A stretch of 64,000 nt of DNA from Salmonella enterica subsp. houtenae serovar Houten (lineage in GTDB: Bacteria > Pseudomonadota > Gammaproteobacteria > Enterobacterales > Enterobacteriaceae), in NCBI GenBank assembly GCA_900478215.1, contig LS483478.1:1364001-1428000 (forward strand), written 5' to 3'. Made by a program: the position numbers and the translations under genes. Numbering within the stretch: the first letter of the stretch is position 1; each line of letters begins with the position of its first letter. The notes beneath the pieces were generated by a model, which saw only the letters and a list, made by a program, of their open reading frames with translations, searched no databases and was not told the origin of the DNA. Below, piece by piece: positions 1 through 8,272 of the stretch.

Positions 1-168
1 GGAACGGGCATCCCGACGGTGGTGCTTGGTCCGGCAACCCGCCATGGACATTGTGCCGCCTCGATTGCCGACTGTCGCGACATTCTGCAGACACAGCAGT
101 TGCTGTCGGCGCTGATTACCGGTTTTACGCGCGATACTGTGGCTCGCCTGACGGATTTCAGGTGCTGA
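1..168 (+). CDS. ypdE: YpdE aminopeptidase, C-terminal end only (partial)
   Basis: The reading frame is open from the window edge to a TGA at 166-168 and gives the last 55 residues of an M42-family metallo-aminopeptidase. The segment GTGIPTVVLGPATRHGHC is typical of the family's C-terminal metal-site region, where a conserved His follows the small-residue loop. In E. coli ypdE lies just upstream of fryA in the fry/ypd cluster, and the 21-bp gap to fryA here fits that operon. The enzyme trims N-terminal residues from peptides in the cytoplasm. The identification rests on this short tail plus position. Confidence 0.85.
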   Translation, partial: GTGIPTVVLGPATRHGHCAASIADCRDILQTQQLLSALITGFTRDTVARLTDFRC

Positions 169-189
169 TTTCGCGCTAAAGGAGTAGTT

Positions 190-2685
190 ATGTTAACGAT
201 TGAATTTCTCTGCCCGCTACCTAACGGTATTCATGCGCGTCCCGCGTGGGAGCTGAAGGAACAGTGCAGCCAGTGGCAAAGTGACATCACTTTTATTAAT
301 CATCGCCAGAATACGCGGGCGGATGCGAAAAGTTCGCTGGCGCTTATCGGCACCAGTACGCTGTTCAATGATAGCTGCGTTCTGAATATTAGCGGGCGTG
401 ATGAAGAACAGGCTAAGCGATCGCTGGAGGCCTGGCTTGTGCGCCATTTTATCGACAGCGATAGCGTTCAGCCAGGGCCAGCCGAACTGGCGGCGCATCC
501 GCTGCCGCGATCGCTGCTTCGCCTGAATCCGGATTTGCTGTACGGCGAGGTGCTGGCAAGCGGCGTGGGCGAGGGGATTCTGACGCTGTGGCAGAGCGAT
601 AATCTGGAAGGCTACCGTACCATTCCTGCGAACGCTGAAGATCTTACCCGCCTTGAAAATAGCCTGGCGACGCTGGCGGAGCAGCTTAATCAACAGCTTC
701 GCGAGCGTGACGGCGAGAGTAAAACCATTTTAAGCGCTCATCTATCGCTGATTCAGGATGATGAGTTTGTGGGGAACATTCGTCGCTTAATGGTGGAACG
801 CCATCTGGCGCTGGGAGCGGCGATTATTGCCAATATGGAGCAGGTTTGTAGCCAGCTTTCGGCCTCGGCAAGCGATTACCTGCGCGAGCGGGTAAGCGAT
901 ATTCGTGATATTACCGAGCAGTTGTTGCGCATTACCTGGCCTGAAAAACAGCCGCGTAATGCGCTGGTGCTAATGCATCCTACTATTCTGGTGGCGGAAG
1001 ACTTAACGCCCAGCCAGTTTTTAAGCCTCGATTTACAGTATCTGTCCGGCATGATCCTGGAAAAGACCGGCCGGACGTCACATACTTTGATTCTGGCGCG
1101 CGCCTCCGCGATCCCGGTGCTTAGCGGGCTCTCTGCCGAAGCCATTGGCCGTTATGCGACCCGGTCTGCGGTGTTGGACGCGCAGACCGGCGTACTGGCG
1201 GTTAGTCCGGATACCTCGGTGCGCGGCTATTACGCCGTGGCGCAGAAGCTGGCGGATAAACGGCAACAGCGGCAGGCGTGCGATGCGGCGCTGTTAGCCT
1301 GTACGCAGGACAACCAGCGTATCGATATTGCGGCGAATATTGGCACCGCGCTGGAGGCGCCTGGCGCGTTTTCCAACGGCGCGGAAGGCATTGGCCTGTT
1401 TCGTACCGAAATGCTATTTATGGATCGCGACAGCGCGCCGGATGAGCAAGAGCAGTTTGAAGCCTACCAACAGGTTTTGCTGGCGGCGGGCGAAAAGCCT
1501 GTGATTTTCCGCACCATGGATATTGGCGGCGATAAAAATATCTGCTATCTCAATATTCCGCAGGAAGAGAACCCTTTTCTTGGCTACCGTGCGGTGCGCA
1601 TCTATCCTGAGTTTGCCGGACTTTTTCGCACCCAGCTTCGCGCAATTTTGCGGGCCGCTGTTTTCGGTCATGCGTAGTTGATGATTCCGATGGTGCATAG
1701 TCTTGACCAGATTTTATGGGTAAAAAGCGAGCTGAAAAAGGCGATTGCGGAGCTGAAAGTAGAAAGGCTGCGTCACGCGCAGGATATCCCGTTGGGGATT
1801 ATGGTTGAGGTGCCGTCGGTCTGTTACATCATTGATCATTTCTGCGATGAGGTGGATTTCTTTAGCATCGGTTCGAACGATATGACGCAATATCTGTACG
1901 CCGTCGATCGTAATAATCCGCGTGTCTCGCCGCTGTATAATCCGATTACGCCATCGTTTTTACGCATGTTGCGGCAGATTATCCATGTTGCCCATGAGCG
2001 AGGAAAATGGGTTGGTATTTGCGGCGAACTGGGCGGAGAAAGCCGCTATTTACCGCTACTTTTGGGACTGGGGCTGGATGAGCTAAGTATGAGCAGCCCA
2101 CGTATTCCGGCGGTGAAAAGTCAGCTACGTCATCTGGATAGCCAGGCGTGTCGGGCGCTGGCAAGTCAGGCTTGCGAGTGCCGCAGCGCCCAGGAGATAG
2201 AAGCGTTGCTGAATCAGTTCGCGCCAGAAAAAGAGGTGCGTCCGCTGTTGGCGCTGGAAAATATCTTTGTCGGCGAGCCGCTCAGTAATAAGGAGCAGGT
2301 TATCCAGTTTCTGTGCGGTAATCTTGGCGTTAACGGGCGTACCGAACATCCGTTTGAACTGGAAGAGGATGTCTGGCAGCGGGAAGAGATTGTGACCACC
2401 GCCGTCGGTTTCGGTGTGGCGATCCCCCATACCAAATCGCAATGGATTCGCCACTCGTCGATCAGTATTGCGCGTCTCGCACAGCCCGTAAACTGGCAGT
2501 CGGAGATGGGTGACGTAGAGTTGGTGATTATGCTGACGCTTGGGGCGGATGAAGGGATAAATCATGTGAAGGTTTTTTCACAGCTCGCCCGTAAGCTGGT
2601 GAATAAAAACTTCCGTCAGTCGCTGTTTGCCGCCAATGATGCTGACAGTATTCTGGCGTTGCTGGAGACGGAGTTAACGTTTTAG
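190..2685 (+). pseudogene. fryA: FryA multiphosphoryl transfer protein (HPr-EI-EIIA fusion), interrupted by an amber codon
   Basis: This is a fructose-PTS phosphoryl-transfer fusion. An HPr domain comes first, with H15 in the PNGIHARP motif. The enzyme I part follows, with phospho-His H298 in GRTSHT and C611 in GICGEL. A C-terminal EIIA-Fru domain carries H747 in AIPHTKS. Codon 496 (1675-1677) is TAG, between GHA and LMIPMVHSL. The family has Gln there, so a single CAG-to-TAG change is the simplest cause. Counting that codon the gene is 831 codons, the usual full length, with no other damage. The truncated product would lack the PEP-binding half of EI and all of EIIA. It would be functional only with an amber suppressor or read-through. 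The upstream partner is ypdE and the RBS is AAGGAG. Confidence 0.93.
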
Positions 2686-2697
2686 CATGAGGTAACT

Positions 2698-2764
2698 GCC
2701 TGATGGCGCTGCGCTTATCGGGCCTACGTTCGTGAGTGATGGTAGGCCGCCGCCATCCGGCGAA
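2698..2764. repeat. REP/BIME palindromic element
   Basis: The stretch begins GCCTGATGGCGCTGCGCTTA and ends GCCGCCGCCATCCGGCG. It consists of two inverted REP-type arms around a short centre. It sits between the convergent genes fryA and ypdC, the usual place for such elements, which stabilise 3' ends or bind gyrase or integration host factor. Confidence 0.85.
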
Positions 2765-2771
2765 CGGTTTG

Positions 2772-3626
2772 TTACTGAAACCGCGCGCTGTAATTCCCTG
2801 GCGTCAGGCCAAACTGACGTCGGAACAGACGGCAAAAATAATCGCTATTCTGATACCCGCAACGCAGCGCGACTTCGTTAATCGGCAAGTGGTATTTCTG
2901 CAACATAATGCGCGCTTTCGCCATTCGCACCCAGCGAACATACTCCACAAAACTCATCGTGCCATGCTGAGTAAATAGCCTGGACAGGTGGTTGGCGGTG
3001 ATATTAAAGAACTGCGCGACGCTTTCTCTGTTTAACGGCTGGGCGTAGTTATCTTGTACCCAGTTACAGATACTGTGATAGAGAAACTCAGTGCGTGGAC
3101 GGCTGATATCGGGGGGCGTATTCACCACGTTCCGGCACAAATGCAGGAGGCTGAGCACCAGCGGCTGAATAATATTTTGCTCCTGAGGCGAACGGCTTAA
3201 ATGGGTAAGCGCGGTCAGCATTGCTTCGCCTTCACCGCGTTGCAAATGTGGCAATTCGATACGGCGCGCTGGACGTAAAAGTGATGCTGTACGGTTTTCG
3301 TAAAACGATAAACCCAGCCAGGAGGGTGCGAAGACCAGACTAAGCAGCATCACCGGTTTATCGCTAACCGCCAGGTTCGCCGCACGGGCAGGGATAAACA
3401 ACATTTCGCCTTCCGTCAGCCGACTCTGCGTTTTTTCCAGTTGATTACCGTATTCTCCGCGCAGGACGATATCCAGCCGGGGCAGGTCGATACATAAACT
3501 GCCGGAGGGTAGGGAGGGCGGTTGGCCGGCAAACCATACGCGTCCTAATCGGTGTGGATTAAGCACCAGACCGCTAAACAGATCGGCAAAAAACTGTTGG
3601 TCTGCCGGTAAGTCTGTTTTTTTCAT
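2772..3626 (-). CDS. ypdC: AraC-family transcriptional regulator YpdC
   Basis: The product is 284 residues from the ATG at 3626, which has a GGAA ribosome site just upstream. A longer frame from a TTG at 3653 exists but lacks support. The N-terminal half is a cupin-like sensing region. The last 100 residues are a double helix-turn-helix of the AraC/XylS type, with SVAQFFNITANHLSRLF as the first helix pair and NEVALRCGYQNSDYFCRLFRR as the signature of the second. In E. coli ypdC lies beside fryA, as here. The effector and targets are unknown. It is convergent with fryA and divergent from the alaC leader. Confidence 0.88.
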   Translation of the reverse strand: MKKTDLPADQQFFADLFSGLVLNPHRLGRVWFAGQPPSLPSGSLCIDLPRLDIVLRGEYGNQLEKTQSRLTEGEMLFIPARAANLAVSDKPVMLLSLVFAPSWLGLSFYENRTASLLRPARRIELPHLQRGEGEAMLTALTHLSRSPQEQNIIQPLVLSLLHLCRNVVNTPPDISRPRTEFLYHSICNWVQDNYAQPLNRESVAQFFNITANHLSRLFTQHGTMSFVEYVRWVRMAKARIMLQKYHLPINEVALRCGYQNSDYFCRLFRRQFGLTPGNYSARFQ

Positions 3627-4128
3627 TGCCGTTCCTGTGCATGAATACTTCAACTGTCTGAATTATTTCACTTTACTCTTGCTGAGCGAAAGGTCAAACA
3701 CTGGCGTGTTGAGTCATAACGTCATGGCGGTGACCAAGGCGAAAACAGGGATTTATTTTACTATACGTATCCGGTTCGCTGCCTTATTTACGGCTTCATC
3801 GCGACAGATTGCCGGAAATGATCCTTATTTTCGGGGAAAGGTCTCTGAAAAACACCGCAATACGGCATGATTGAATACGATTAGCGTTAGTAAGAGATTT
3901 GATTAAAGAGGAAAAACCACAAAATCAAAAGGGGATTATTTAAGATAAAGTTTATTGACAGGAAATTATCGTCGGCTGCACCACATTAGGTAACTTCAAT
4001 GGTATCAATTTGTTAATAATATGGTTTGTTTAATGCTATAAGTGACAAGCTTAAAAAGTGAATTTTTACTGTTGTTCCTCTTTTTTGTCGCTAAAAAATA
4101 TTTTCATTCCCCTCTCGACAGGAAGAAA
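3627..4128. other. Intergenic region between ypdC and the alaC leader
   Basis: This 500-bp AT-rich stretch separates the divergent genes ypdC and alaC and must hold promoters for both. A TATAAG-type -10 lies in ATGCTATAAG near 4034-4043, reading toward alaC. Reading frames on the plus strand here lack good ribosome sites and similarity. I see no RNA gene and no clear operator. Confidence 0.5.
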
Positions 4129-4194
4129 ATGTTCAGGCTATTTTCTAAAGGAGCCACCATCGTGGCAGCGTCGCTCGGACGGTCCGGGCGCTAA
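4129..4194 (+). CDS. Possible 21-residue leader peptide upstream of alaC
   Basis: An ATG at 4129 follows AGGAAG at good spacing and opens a 21-codon frame ending TAA at 4192-4194, 18 bp before alaC. The peptide begins MFRLFSKGATIV and ends in a Gly/Arg-rich stretch. The frame is GC-rich at its end (GGACGGTCCGGGCGC), which could fold. It could be a regulatory upstream frame. It could also be chance, because no run of regulatory amino acids such as Ala is present. Confidence 0.3.
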   Translation: MFRLFSKGATIVAASLGRSGR

Positions 4195-4212
4195 CGTTAA
4201 TCTGAGGATATT

Positions 4213-5451
4213 ATGGCTGACTTCCGCCCTGAGCGTCGCTTTACGCGTATCGATCGCCTTCCGCCCTATGTTTTTAACATCACCGCTGAACTCAAAATGG
4301 CTGCGCGTCGGCGCGGCGAAGATATTATTGATTTCAGTATGGGTAATCCTGATGGCGCAACCCCTCCCCACATTGTCGAAAAACTTTGCACCGTCGCGCA
4401 GCGTCCGGATACGCACGGTTATTCAACGTCTCGCGGCATACCGCGTTTACGCCGCGCGATTTCTCACTGGTATCAGGAACGTTATGATGTCGATATCGAT
4501 CCGGAAACCGAAGCGATTGTGACCATCGGTTCCAAAGAGGGACTGGCACATTTAATGCTGGCGACGCTGGATCATGGCGATACGGTACTGGTGCCGAACC
4601 CCAGTTATCCGATTCATATCTATGGTGCCGTTATCGCCGGGGCGCAGGTGCGTTCGGTTCCGTTGGTCGAGGGGGTTGATTTTTTCAACGAGCTGGAGCG
4701 CGCTATTCGCGAAAGTTATCCAAAACCGAAAATGATGATTTTGGGTTTTCCGTCTAACCCTACGGCTCAGTGTGTCGAACTGGAGTTTTTTGAAAAAGTG
4801 GTCGCTCTGGCCAAACGTTATGATGTGCTGGTAGTGCACGATCTGGCGTATGCCGATATCGTGTACGACGGCTGGAAAGCGCCATCCATTATGCAGGTGC
4901 CCGGCGCGCGCGACGTGGCGGTCGAATTTTTCACTCTGTCGAAAAGCTACAATATGGCGGGCTGGCGTATTGGATTTATGGTGGGCAATAAAACCCTGGT
5001 CAGCGCGCTGGCGCGCATTAAAAGTTATCACGATTATGGTACCTTTACCCCACTTCAGGTAGCGGCTATCGCCGCTCTGGAAGGCGATCAGCAGTGCGTG
5101 CGCGATATCGCCGAGCAGTATAAACGTCGTCGCGATGTGCTGGTGAAGGGGCTGCATGAAGCGGGCTGGATGGTTGAAACGCCGAAAGCCTCAATGTATG
5201 TCTGGGCGAAAATCCCGGAGCAATATGCGGCGATGGGGTCGCTTGAGTTTGCCAAGAAGCTGCTGAATGAGGCGAAGGTTTGCGTTTCTCCAGGGATAGG
5301 CTTTGGTGATTATGGCGACACCCATGTACGCTTTGCATTAATAGAGAATCGCGATCGTATTCGCCAGGCCGTCAGAGGGATTAAAGCGATGTTCCGCGCC
5401 GATGGCGTGCTGTCGGCACATCCGAAACCCGTTGAAGCGAGCACGAAGTAG
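4213..5451 (+). CDS. alaC: AlaC glutamate-pyruvate aminotransferase
   Basis: The product is a 412-residue class I/II aminotransferase that makes alanine from pyruvate and glutamate in the cytoplasm, the role shown for E. coli AlaC (YfdZ). The PLP lysine is K244 in TLSKSYNMAGWRIGF. The substrate-side loop PNPSYPIHIYGAV and the C-terminal Arg of HVRFALIENRDR match the fold. The ATG at 4213 follows TGAGGATATT. A strong terminator follows at 5461. It stands alone rather than in an operon. Confidence 0.95.
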   Translation: MADFRPERRFTRIDRLPPYVFNITAELKMAARRRGEDIIDFSMGNPDGATPPHIVEKLCTVAQRPDTHGYSTSRGIPRLRRAISHWYQERYDVDIDPETEAIVTIGSKEGLAHLMLATLDHGDTVLVPNPSYPIHIYGAVIAGAQVRSVPLVEGVDFFNELERAIRESYPKPKMMILGFPSNPTAQCVELEFFEKVVALAKRYDVLVVHDLAYADIVYDGWKAPSIMQVPGARDVAVEFFTLSKSYNMAGWRIGFMVGNKTLVSALARIKSYHDYGTFTPLQVAAIAALEGDQQCVRDIAEQYKRRRDVLVKGLHEAGWMVETPKASMYVWAKIPEQYAAMGSLEFAKKLLNEAKVCVSPGIGFGDYGDTHVRFALIENRDRIRQAVRGIKAMFRADGVLSAHPKPVEASTK

Positions 5452-5460
5452 AAAAACAAA

Positions 5461-5485
5461 CAGGAGCCTCATAGCTCCTGTTTTT
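5461..5485 (+). terminator. Intrinsic terminator of alaC
   Basis: A CAGGAGC / GCTCCTG stem of 7 bp with a 6-nt loop is followed directly by TTTTT. It starts 10 bp after the alaC stop codon. Confidence 0.9.
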
Positions 5486-5500
5486 CTCTGCATTGTACTT

Positions 5501-5572
5501 TTAAATCATCAGGGCGAAAGTACCGGCCCAAACGATGACCATAAATGAAATGCCCATAAAGAAATATTTCAC
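5501..5572 (-). CDS. ypdK: YpdK, small single-pass membrane protein
   Basis: This is a 23-codon frame starting with GTG at 5572. It encodes one hydrophobic helix beginning MKYFFMGISFMVIVW and ending AGTFALMI, which I recognise as the E. coli small membrane protein YpdK. A GGAGAG ribosome site lies about 8 nt upstream. A good -10 (TATAAT) lies further upstream at 5626-5631. Its place between alaC and lpxP is the same in E. coli. Its function is unknown; proteins of this class are often stress-induced inner-membrane peptides. Confidence 0.85.
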   Translation of the reverse strand: MKYFFMGISFMVIVWAGTFALMI

Positions 5573-5625
5573 GTTTCATCTCTCCGCGTACCTGTCGTAC
5601 GCCTAAATGAACTTACACTTACCTG

Positions 5626-5631
5626 ATTATA
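5626..5631 (-). promoter_or_regulatory. Probable -10 box for ypdK
   Basis: On the minus strand the sequence reads CTCTATAATC, a perfect TATAAT with a C just upstream as favoured by the stationary-phase sigma factor. It lies 54 nt before the ypdK start. No convincing -35 is visible, which also fits a RpoS-type promoter. This is inference only. Confidence 0.45.
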
Positions 5632-5863
5632 GAGAGTTGATGCCGGACAATACGAAATTGAGAATAATTCGTGTTTCGACTGCCTGCATCACCTCAGAAT
5701 TCTGCGCGTCATCGCTCCAGACGGCGCTAATGTACGCCTAAAAATGAGGTGAGACAAGAGGCATTTTCTTATTTACTTTTAGTAACTTACAGGTGTCGTG
5801 GATCGGCGACAGTTTAATTTCTGACAGTGATAAATCGCTATTGAGCGAAGCCGCCGACACATT
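5632..5863. other. Intergenic region upstream of ypdK
   Basis: No open frame with a ribosome site is visible here. On the minus strand a terminator at 5864-5887 points into this region from the lpxP side, so the ypdK transcript is likely insulated from lpxP. Confidence 0.4.
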
Positions 5864-5887
5864 AAAAAACCTCCTGTAAACAGGAGG
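5864..5887 (-). terminator. Second minus-strand terminator beyond lpxP
   Basis: CCTCCTG taaa CAGGAGG forms a 7-bp stem. Read on the minus strand it is followed by six T. It lies about 70 bp beyond the first lpxP terminator, so it either backs that one up or ends a short transcript starting in between. Confidence 0.75.
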
Positions 5888-5954
5888 CTTATCGCTAAAA
5901 GCAGGAATGAATAATTTATGGTATGAATATTATGGCAATGCGAAATGACAAAAT

Positions 5955-5975
5955 AAAAGGCCTTGCGGCCTTTTT
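5955..5975. terminator. Bidirectional terminator at the lpxP 3' end
   Basis: AAAAGGCC ttgc GGCCTTTTT is symmetric and overlaps the lpxP stop codon region. The minus-strand T run follows the stem directly. Confidence 0.8.
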
Positions 5976-6894
5976 AGATATAGAGTGACGCTTCTCCCAA
6001 CGGGCGAGTCTTGAAACGGCGATGAATCCAGAGATACTGTTCCGGGGCGCGCATGATCTCTTTCTCAATAATTTTATTCATATAGGCAGCGGCTTGATTT
6101 TCATCTGTCGGGTAGCCTTCCATTTCAGGGGTAATATAGAGACGATAACCCGAGTTATCGGTTTTCCTTACCATTGTAACGGTCAACATGGCGGCGCCAG
6201 ACAGCCTGGACAGTACATAGGTACCATTGGTGGTGGCGACGTTTTCAACTGCGAAAAATGGCGCAAAGGAGCTACCTTTAGGGCCGTAGTCCTGGTCGGG
6301 AGCAAACCAAACGGCTTCCCCTTTTTTTAGCGCGCCCACAATGCCGCGCAGATTATTTCTGCCGATCATCGCTTTATTTGAGCGCATACGACCGCGCGTC
6401 TGCACCCACTCCATGAGCGGATTGTTATGCGGACGGTAGGTGGCCATCATCGGCTGACAGAGACCCATCACCCGGCCTCCTAACTCCAGCGACATAAAAT
6501 GTACGCCAACGACCATTACGCCGCGATTTTGCGCCTGCGCACGGGTAAGGTTGTCCAGTCCGTCCACATCAAACCATTTTCGAACCCGGCTGTCAGGCCA
6601 GAACCAGGCCATGCCCGTTTCAAGCAGCGCCATGCCAAGAGAGTGGAAATTCTCGGCGATCAGCTTTTCCCTCTCTTCCCGGGAGAGTGTCGGAAAACAG
6701 AGTTCAATATTTTTCTGGGCGATCGACTCACGTCGCTTCAGGAAGGGGCGCGCCAGCTTACCGGTGCGGGTGCCCAGAAAACGCAAAACCGGGTAGGGAA
6801 GCTGCACCAGCAACCAGAGGACGCCAACACCAAACCACGTCAGCCAGTAGCGCGGATGCAAAAACGCGCGTGAAAATTTGCTTTGAGGAAACAT
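5974..6894 (-). CDS. lpxP: LpxP palmitoleoyl acyltransferase of lipid A
   Basis: The product is 306 residues from the ATG at 6894, behind AGAAGGT. It is the cold-induced acyltransferase that puts palmitoleate on Kdo2-lipid IVA in place of laurate. A hydrophobic N-terminal anchor (YWLTWFGVGVLWLLVQLPYPV) is followed by the LpxL/LpxM-family HX4E motif in VHFMSLE. The later FAPDQDYG segment is also a family mark. It matches E. coli LpxP closely over its whole length. A longer in-frame start at 6975 lacks a ribosome site. Expression is expected to rise in the cold, but no cold-shock element is evident. Confidence 0.95.
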   Translation of the reverse strand: MFPQSKFSRAFLHPRYWLTWFGVGVLWLLVQLPYPVLRFLGTRTGKLARPFLKRRESIAQKNIELCFPTLSREEREKLIAENFHSLGMALLETGMAWFWPDSRVRKWFDVDGLDNLTRAQAQNRGVMVVGVHFMSLELGGRVMGLCQPMMATYRPHNNPLMEWVQTRGRMRSNKAMIGRNNLRGIVGALKKGEAVWFAPDQDYGPKGSSFAPFFAVENVATTNGTYVLSRLSGAAMLTVTMVRKTDNSGYRLYITPEMEGYPTDENQAAAYMNKIIEKEIMRAPEQYLWIHRRFKTRPLGEASLYI

Positions 6895-6970
6895 AAAATA
6901 CCTTCTGTAGATACGAAAATAATGTATCGCAGAAGAGTCATTATCCGCAGCGGTACACTCTGAAATACGC

Positions 6971-7066
<96 letters not shown>

Positions 7067-7382
7067 TTGCGTATAGTTAGGCCATCATGTACGACAATGG
7101 TTCCCGTAAGGAGTGTAAAACTAAGTCAGTACTAAACCACGAGGGCATGAACGCCAGGCAGGTTAATGTACCACCAGTTATTTACTCGCGCCCAGAAATT
7201 CTTTATCAAGAAGCGTAAATATTTCTTCCGTAGCAAAAATACGTTAATGATTATTTTTAATTCATTGTTTTTACAGTATTAATTTCATTTCAGCGAAGGT
7301 TATTGAAAAATGATTAGAAAAATAAAATGTGAGATAAATGTTATGGAATTGACTTACTGATAAGGTTTATCTTAAAGGAGGA
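7067..7382. other. Intergenic region upstream of yfdY
   Basis: This is AT-rich sequence with no supported frame until the leader ORF at 7383. It presumably carries the yfdY promoter; I cannot place it with confidence. Confidence 0.4.
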
Positions 7383-7442
7383 ATGATAGGGAACGTAAGG
7401 CTATATGGAAGCCTTGTTACAGACAGGAGGTATTATAGATGA
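7383..7442 (+). CDS. Possible 19-residue leader frame coupled to yfdY
   Basis: The ATG at 7383 sits right after AAAGGAGGA, a strong ribosome site though closely spaced. The 19-codon frame runs to a TGA whose bases form ATGA with the yfdY start at 7439. That overlap is the usual geometry for translational coupling. The peptide is basic and has no recognisable similarity. Confidence 0.35.
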   Translation: MIGNVRLYGSLVTDRRYYR

Positions 7443-7681
7443 TCTATTTATGGACATTTCTTACAATAAGTATACTTGCCGTGAGTTGTTATATCGGTCA
7501 GGTGATGGGGGTTTTTTCTGCGGTTTCTTCTTTTACTGGAATGGTTATCCTTGCCGCTCTGATTTATTTACTCAATATATGGCTGCAAGACGGCGATGAA
7601 ATCGTTAGCGGATTATTGCTCTTTCTCGCACCTGCATGTGGGTTAATCATTCGCTTTATGGTGGGATACGGCAAGCGTTAG
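7439..7681 (+). CDS. yfdY: YfdY, DUF2545 inner-membrane protein
   Basis: The product has 80 residues with two to three hydrophobic helices, at about residues 3-22, 27-47 and 56-74, and ends GLIIRFMVGYGKR. It matches E. coli YfdY (80 residues) along its whole length. The ATG at 7439 is preceded by CAGGAGGT. Its function is not known. In E. coli it also lies beside lpxP. A terminator follows at 7693. Confidence 0.9.
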   Translation: MIYLWTFLTISILAVSCYIGQVMGVFSAVSSFTGMVILAALIYLLNIWLQDGDEIVSGLLLFLAPACGLIIRFMVGYGKR

Positions 7682-7692
7682 CATGAATAGAT

Positions 7693-7720
7693 AGCGCCGA
7701 TAACATCGGCGCTTCTTTAT
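7693..7720 (+). terminator. Terminator after yfdY
   Basis: AGCGCCGAT aac ATCGGCGCT is a perfect 9-bp stem followed by TTCTTTATT, 12 bp after the yfdY stop. Confidence 0.85.
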
Positions 7721-8072
7721 TCAGGAAAGGTTGAGTCATTATTGTGCATCCACAGTAAATTATTGTTATGTAACGTATTAATCCTCTGTTGTACCCGCTT
7801 TAGCGCACCAGGATGGGGGAGGTAACAGAATAGAATACAGCACACGATGTCGCCCACCAGAAGATAAAATCCGTCATATCAGTCGTCTGGTCCACCATCA
7901 CGCCAGACAGGCTGGTACTCAACGAGGCGCCGCTGACGGAACACCTGCGAATTCCCCGTAAAAACGTTATCTGCGCATGAAAAAAGGGCTTAAGTAAAAA
8001 TTCTGCCATCCCAGTGACGTTCAACCCGGCTGGCAACATCGGCAGCGATGTTGTTAGCCAAATAACGCCCAA
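7717..8072 (-). pseudogene. pgtP: Remnant of pgtP (phosphoglycerate transporter), 3' end, frameshifted
   Basis: The minus strand carries pieces of the PgtP C-terminus in two frames. One frame (8072 to about 7900) contains SGASLSTSLSGVMVDQ, matching the family segment FGASLGTSLFGVMVDK. The frame beside it then reads FYLLVGDIVCCILFCYLPH followed by PGALK, matching the end of the same transporter (GGFYLLMGGIVCCILFCYLSHRGAL). A stop near 7717 ends it. Upstream similarity fades within about 80 residues, so only the last sixth of the gene survives. PgtP imports phosphoglycerates and phosphoenolpyruvate; this copy cannot. Its regulators pgtABC, neighbours of pgtE in Typhimurium, are absent from the window. 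Confidence 0.82.
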
Positions 8073-8272
8073 TCACCGTACAGGCAAGTCATCGAATATT
8101 TATTATAGACTCCTTATTATTCACCAGAACATCGAATTCTGTTTCTCAACTTCAATATAAGGTAAAAATGAGTCAAGTTCCCTATCGGAAAAAATGTACT
8201 CTTGTCCGGTGATTTGACAATATGAAAACTCATCACCTCTCCAGATTACTTCTGAATATGAGGGCAAGAGAA

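Noticed and set aside
4058..4522. Long plus-strand frame across the alaC leader and 5' end
   Set aside because: It overlaps alaC in another frame, has no ribosome site and its translation has no protein-like pattern. The alaC frame is secure.
5494..5578. Alternative minus-strand frame starting ATG at 5578 that overlaps ypdK
   Set aside because: It lacks similarity, while the GTG-started frame gives the known YpdK helix residue for residue.
7405..7599. Plus-strand frame overlapping yfdY
   Set aside because: It runs in a different frame through the conserved yfdY coding region. The yfdY start has a better ribosome site and family support.
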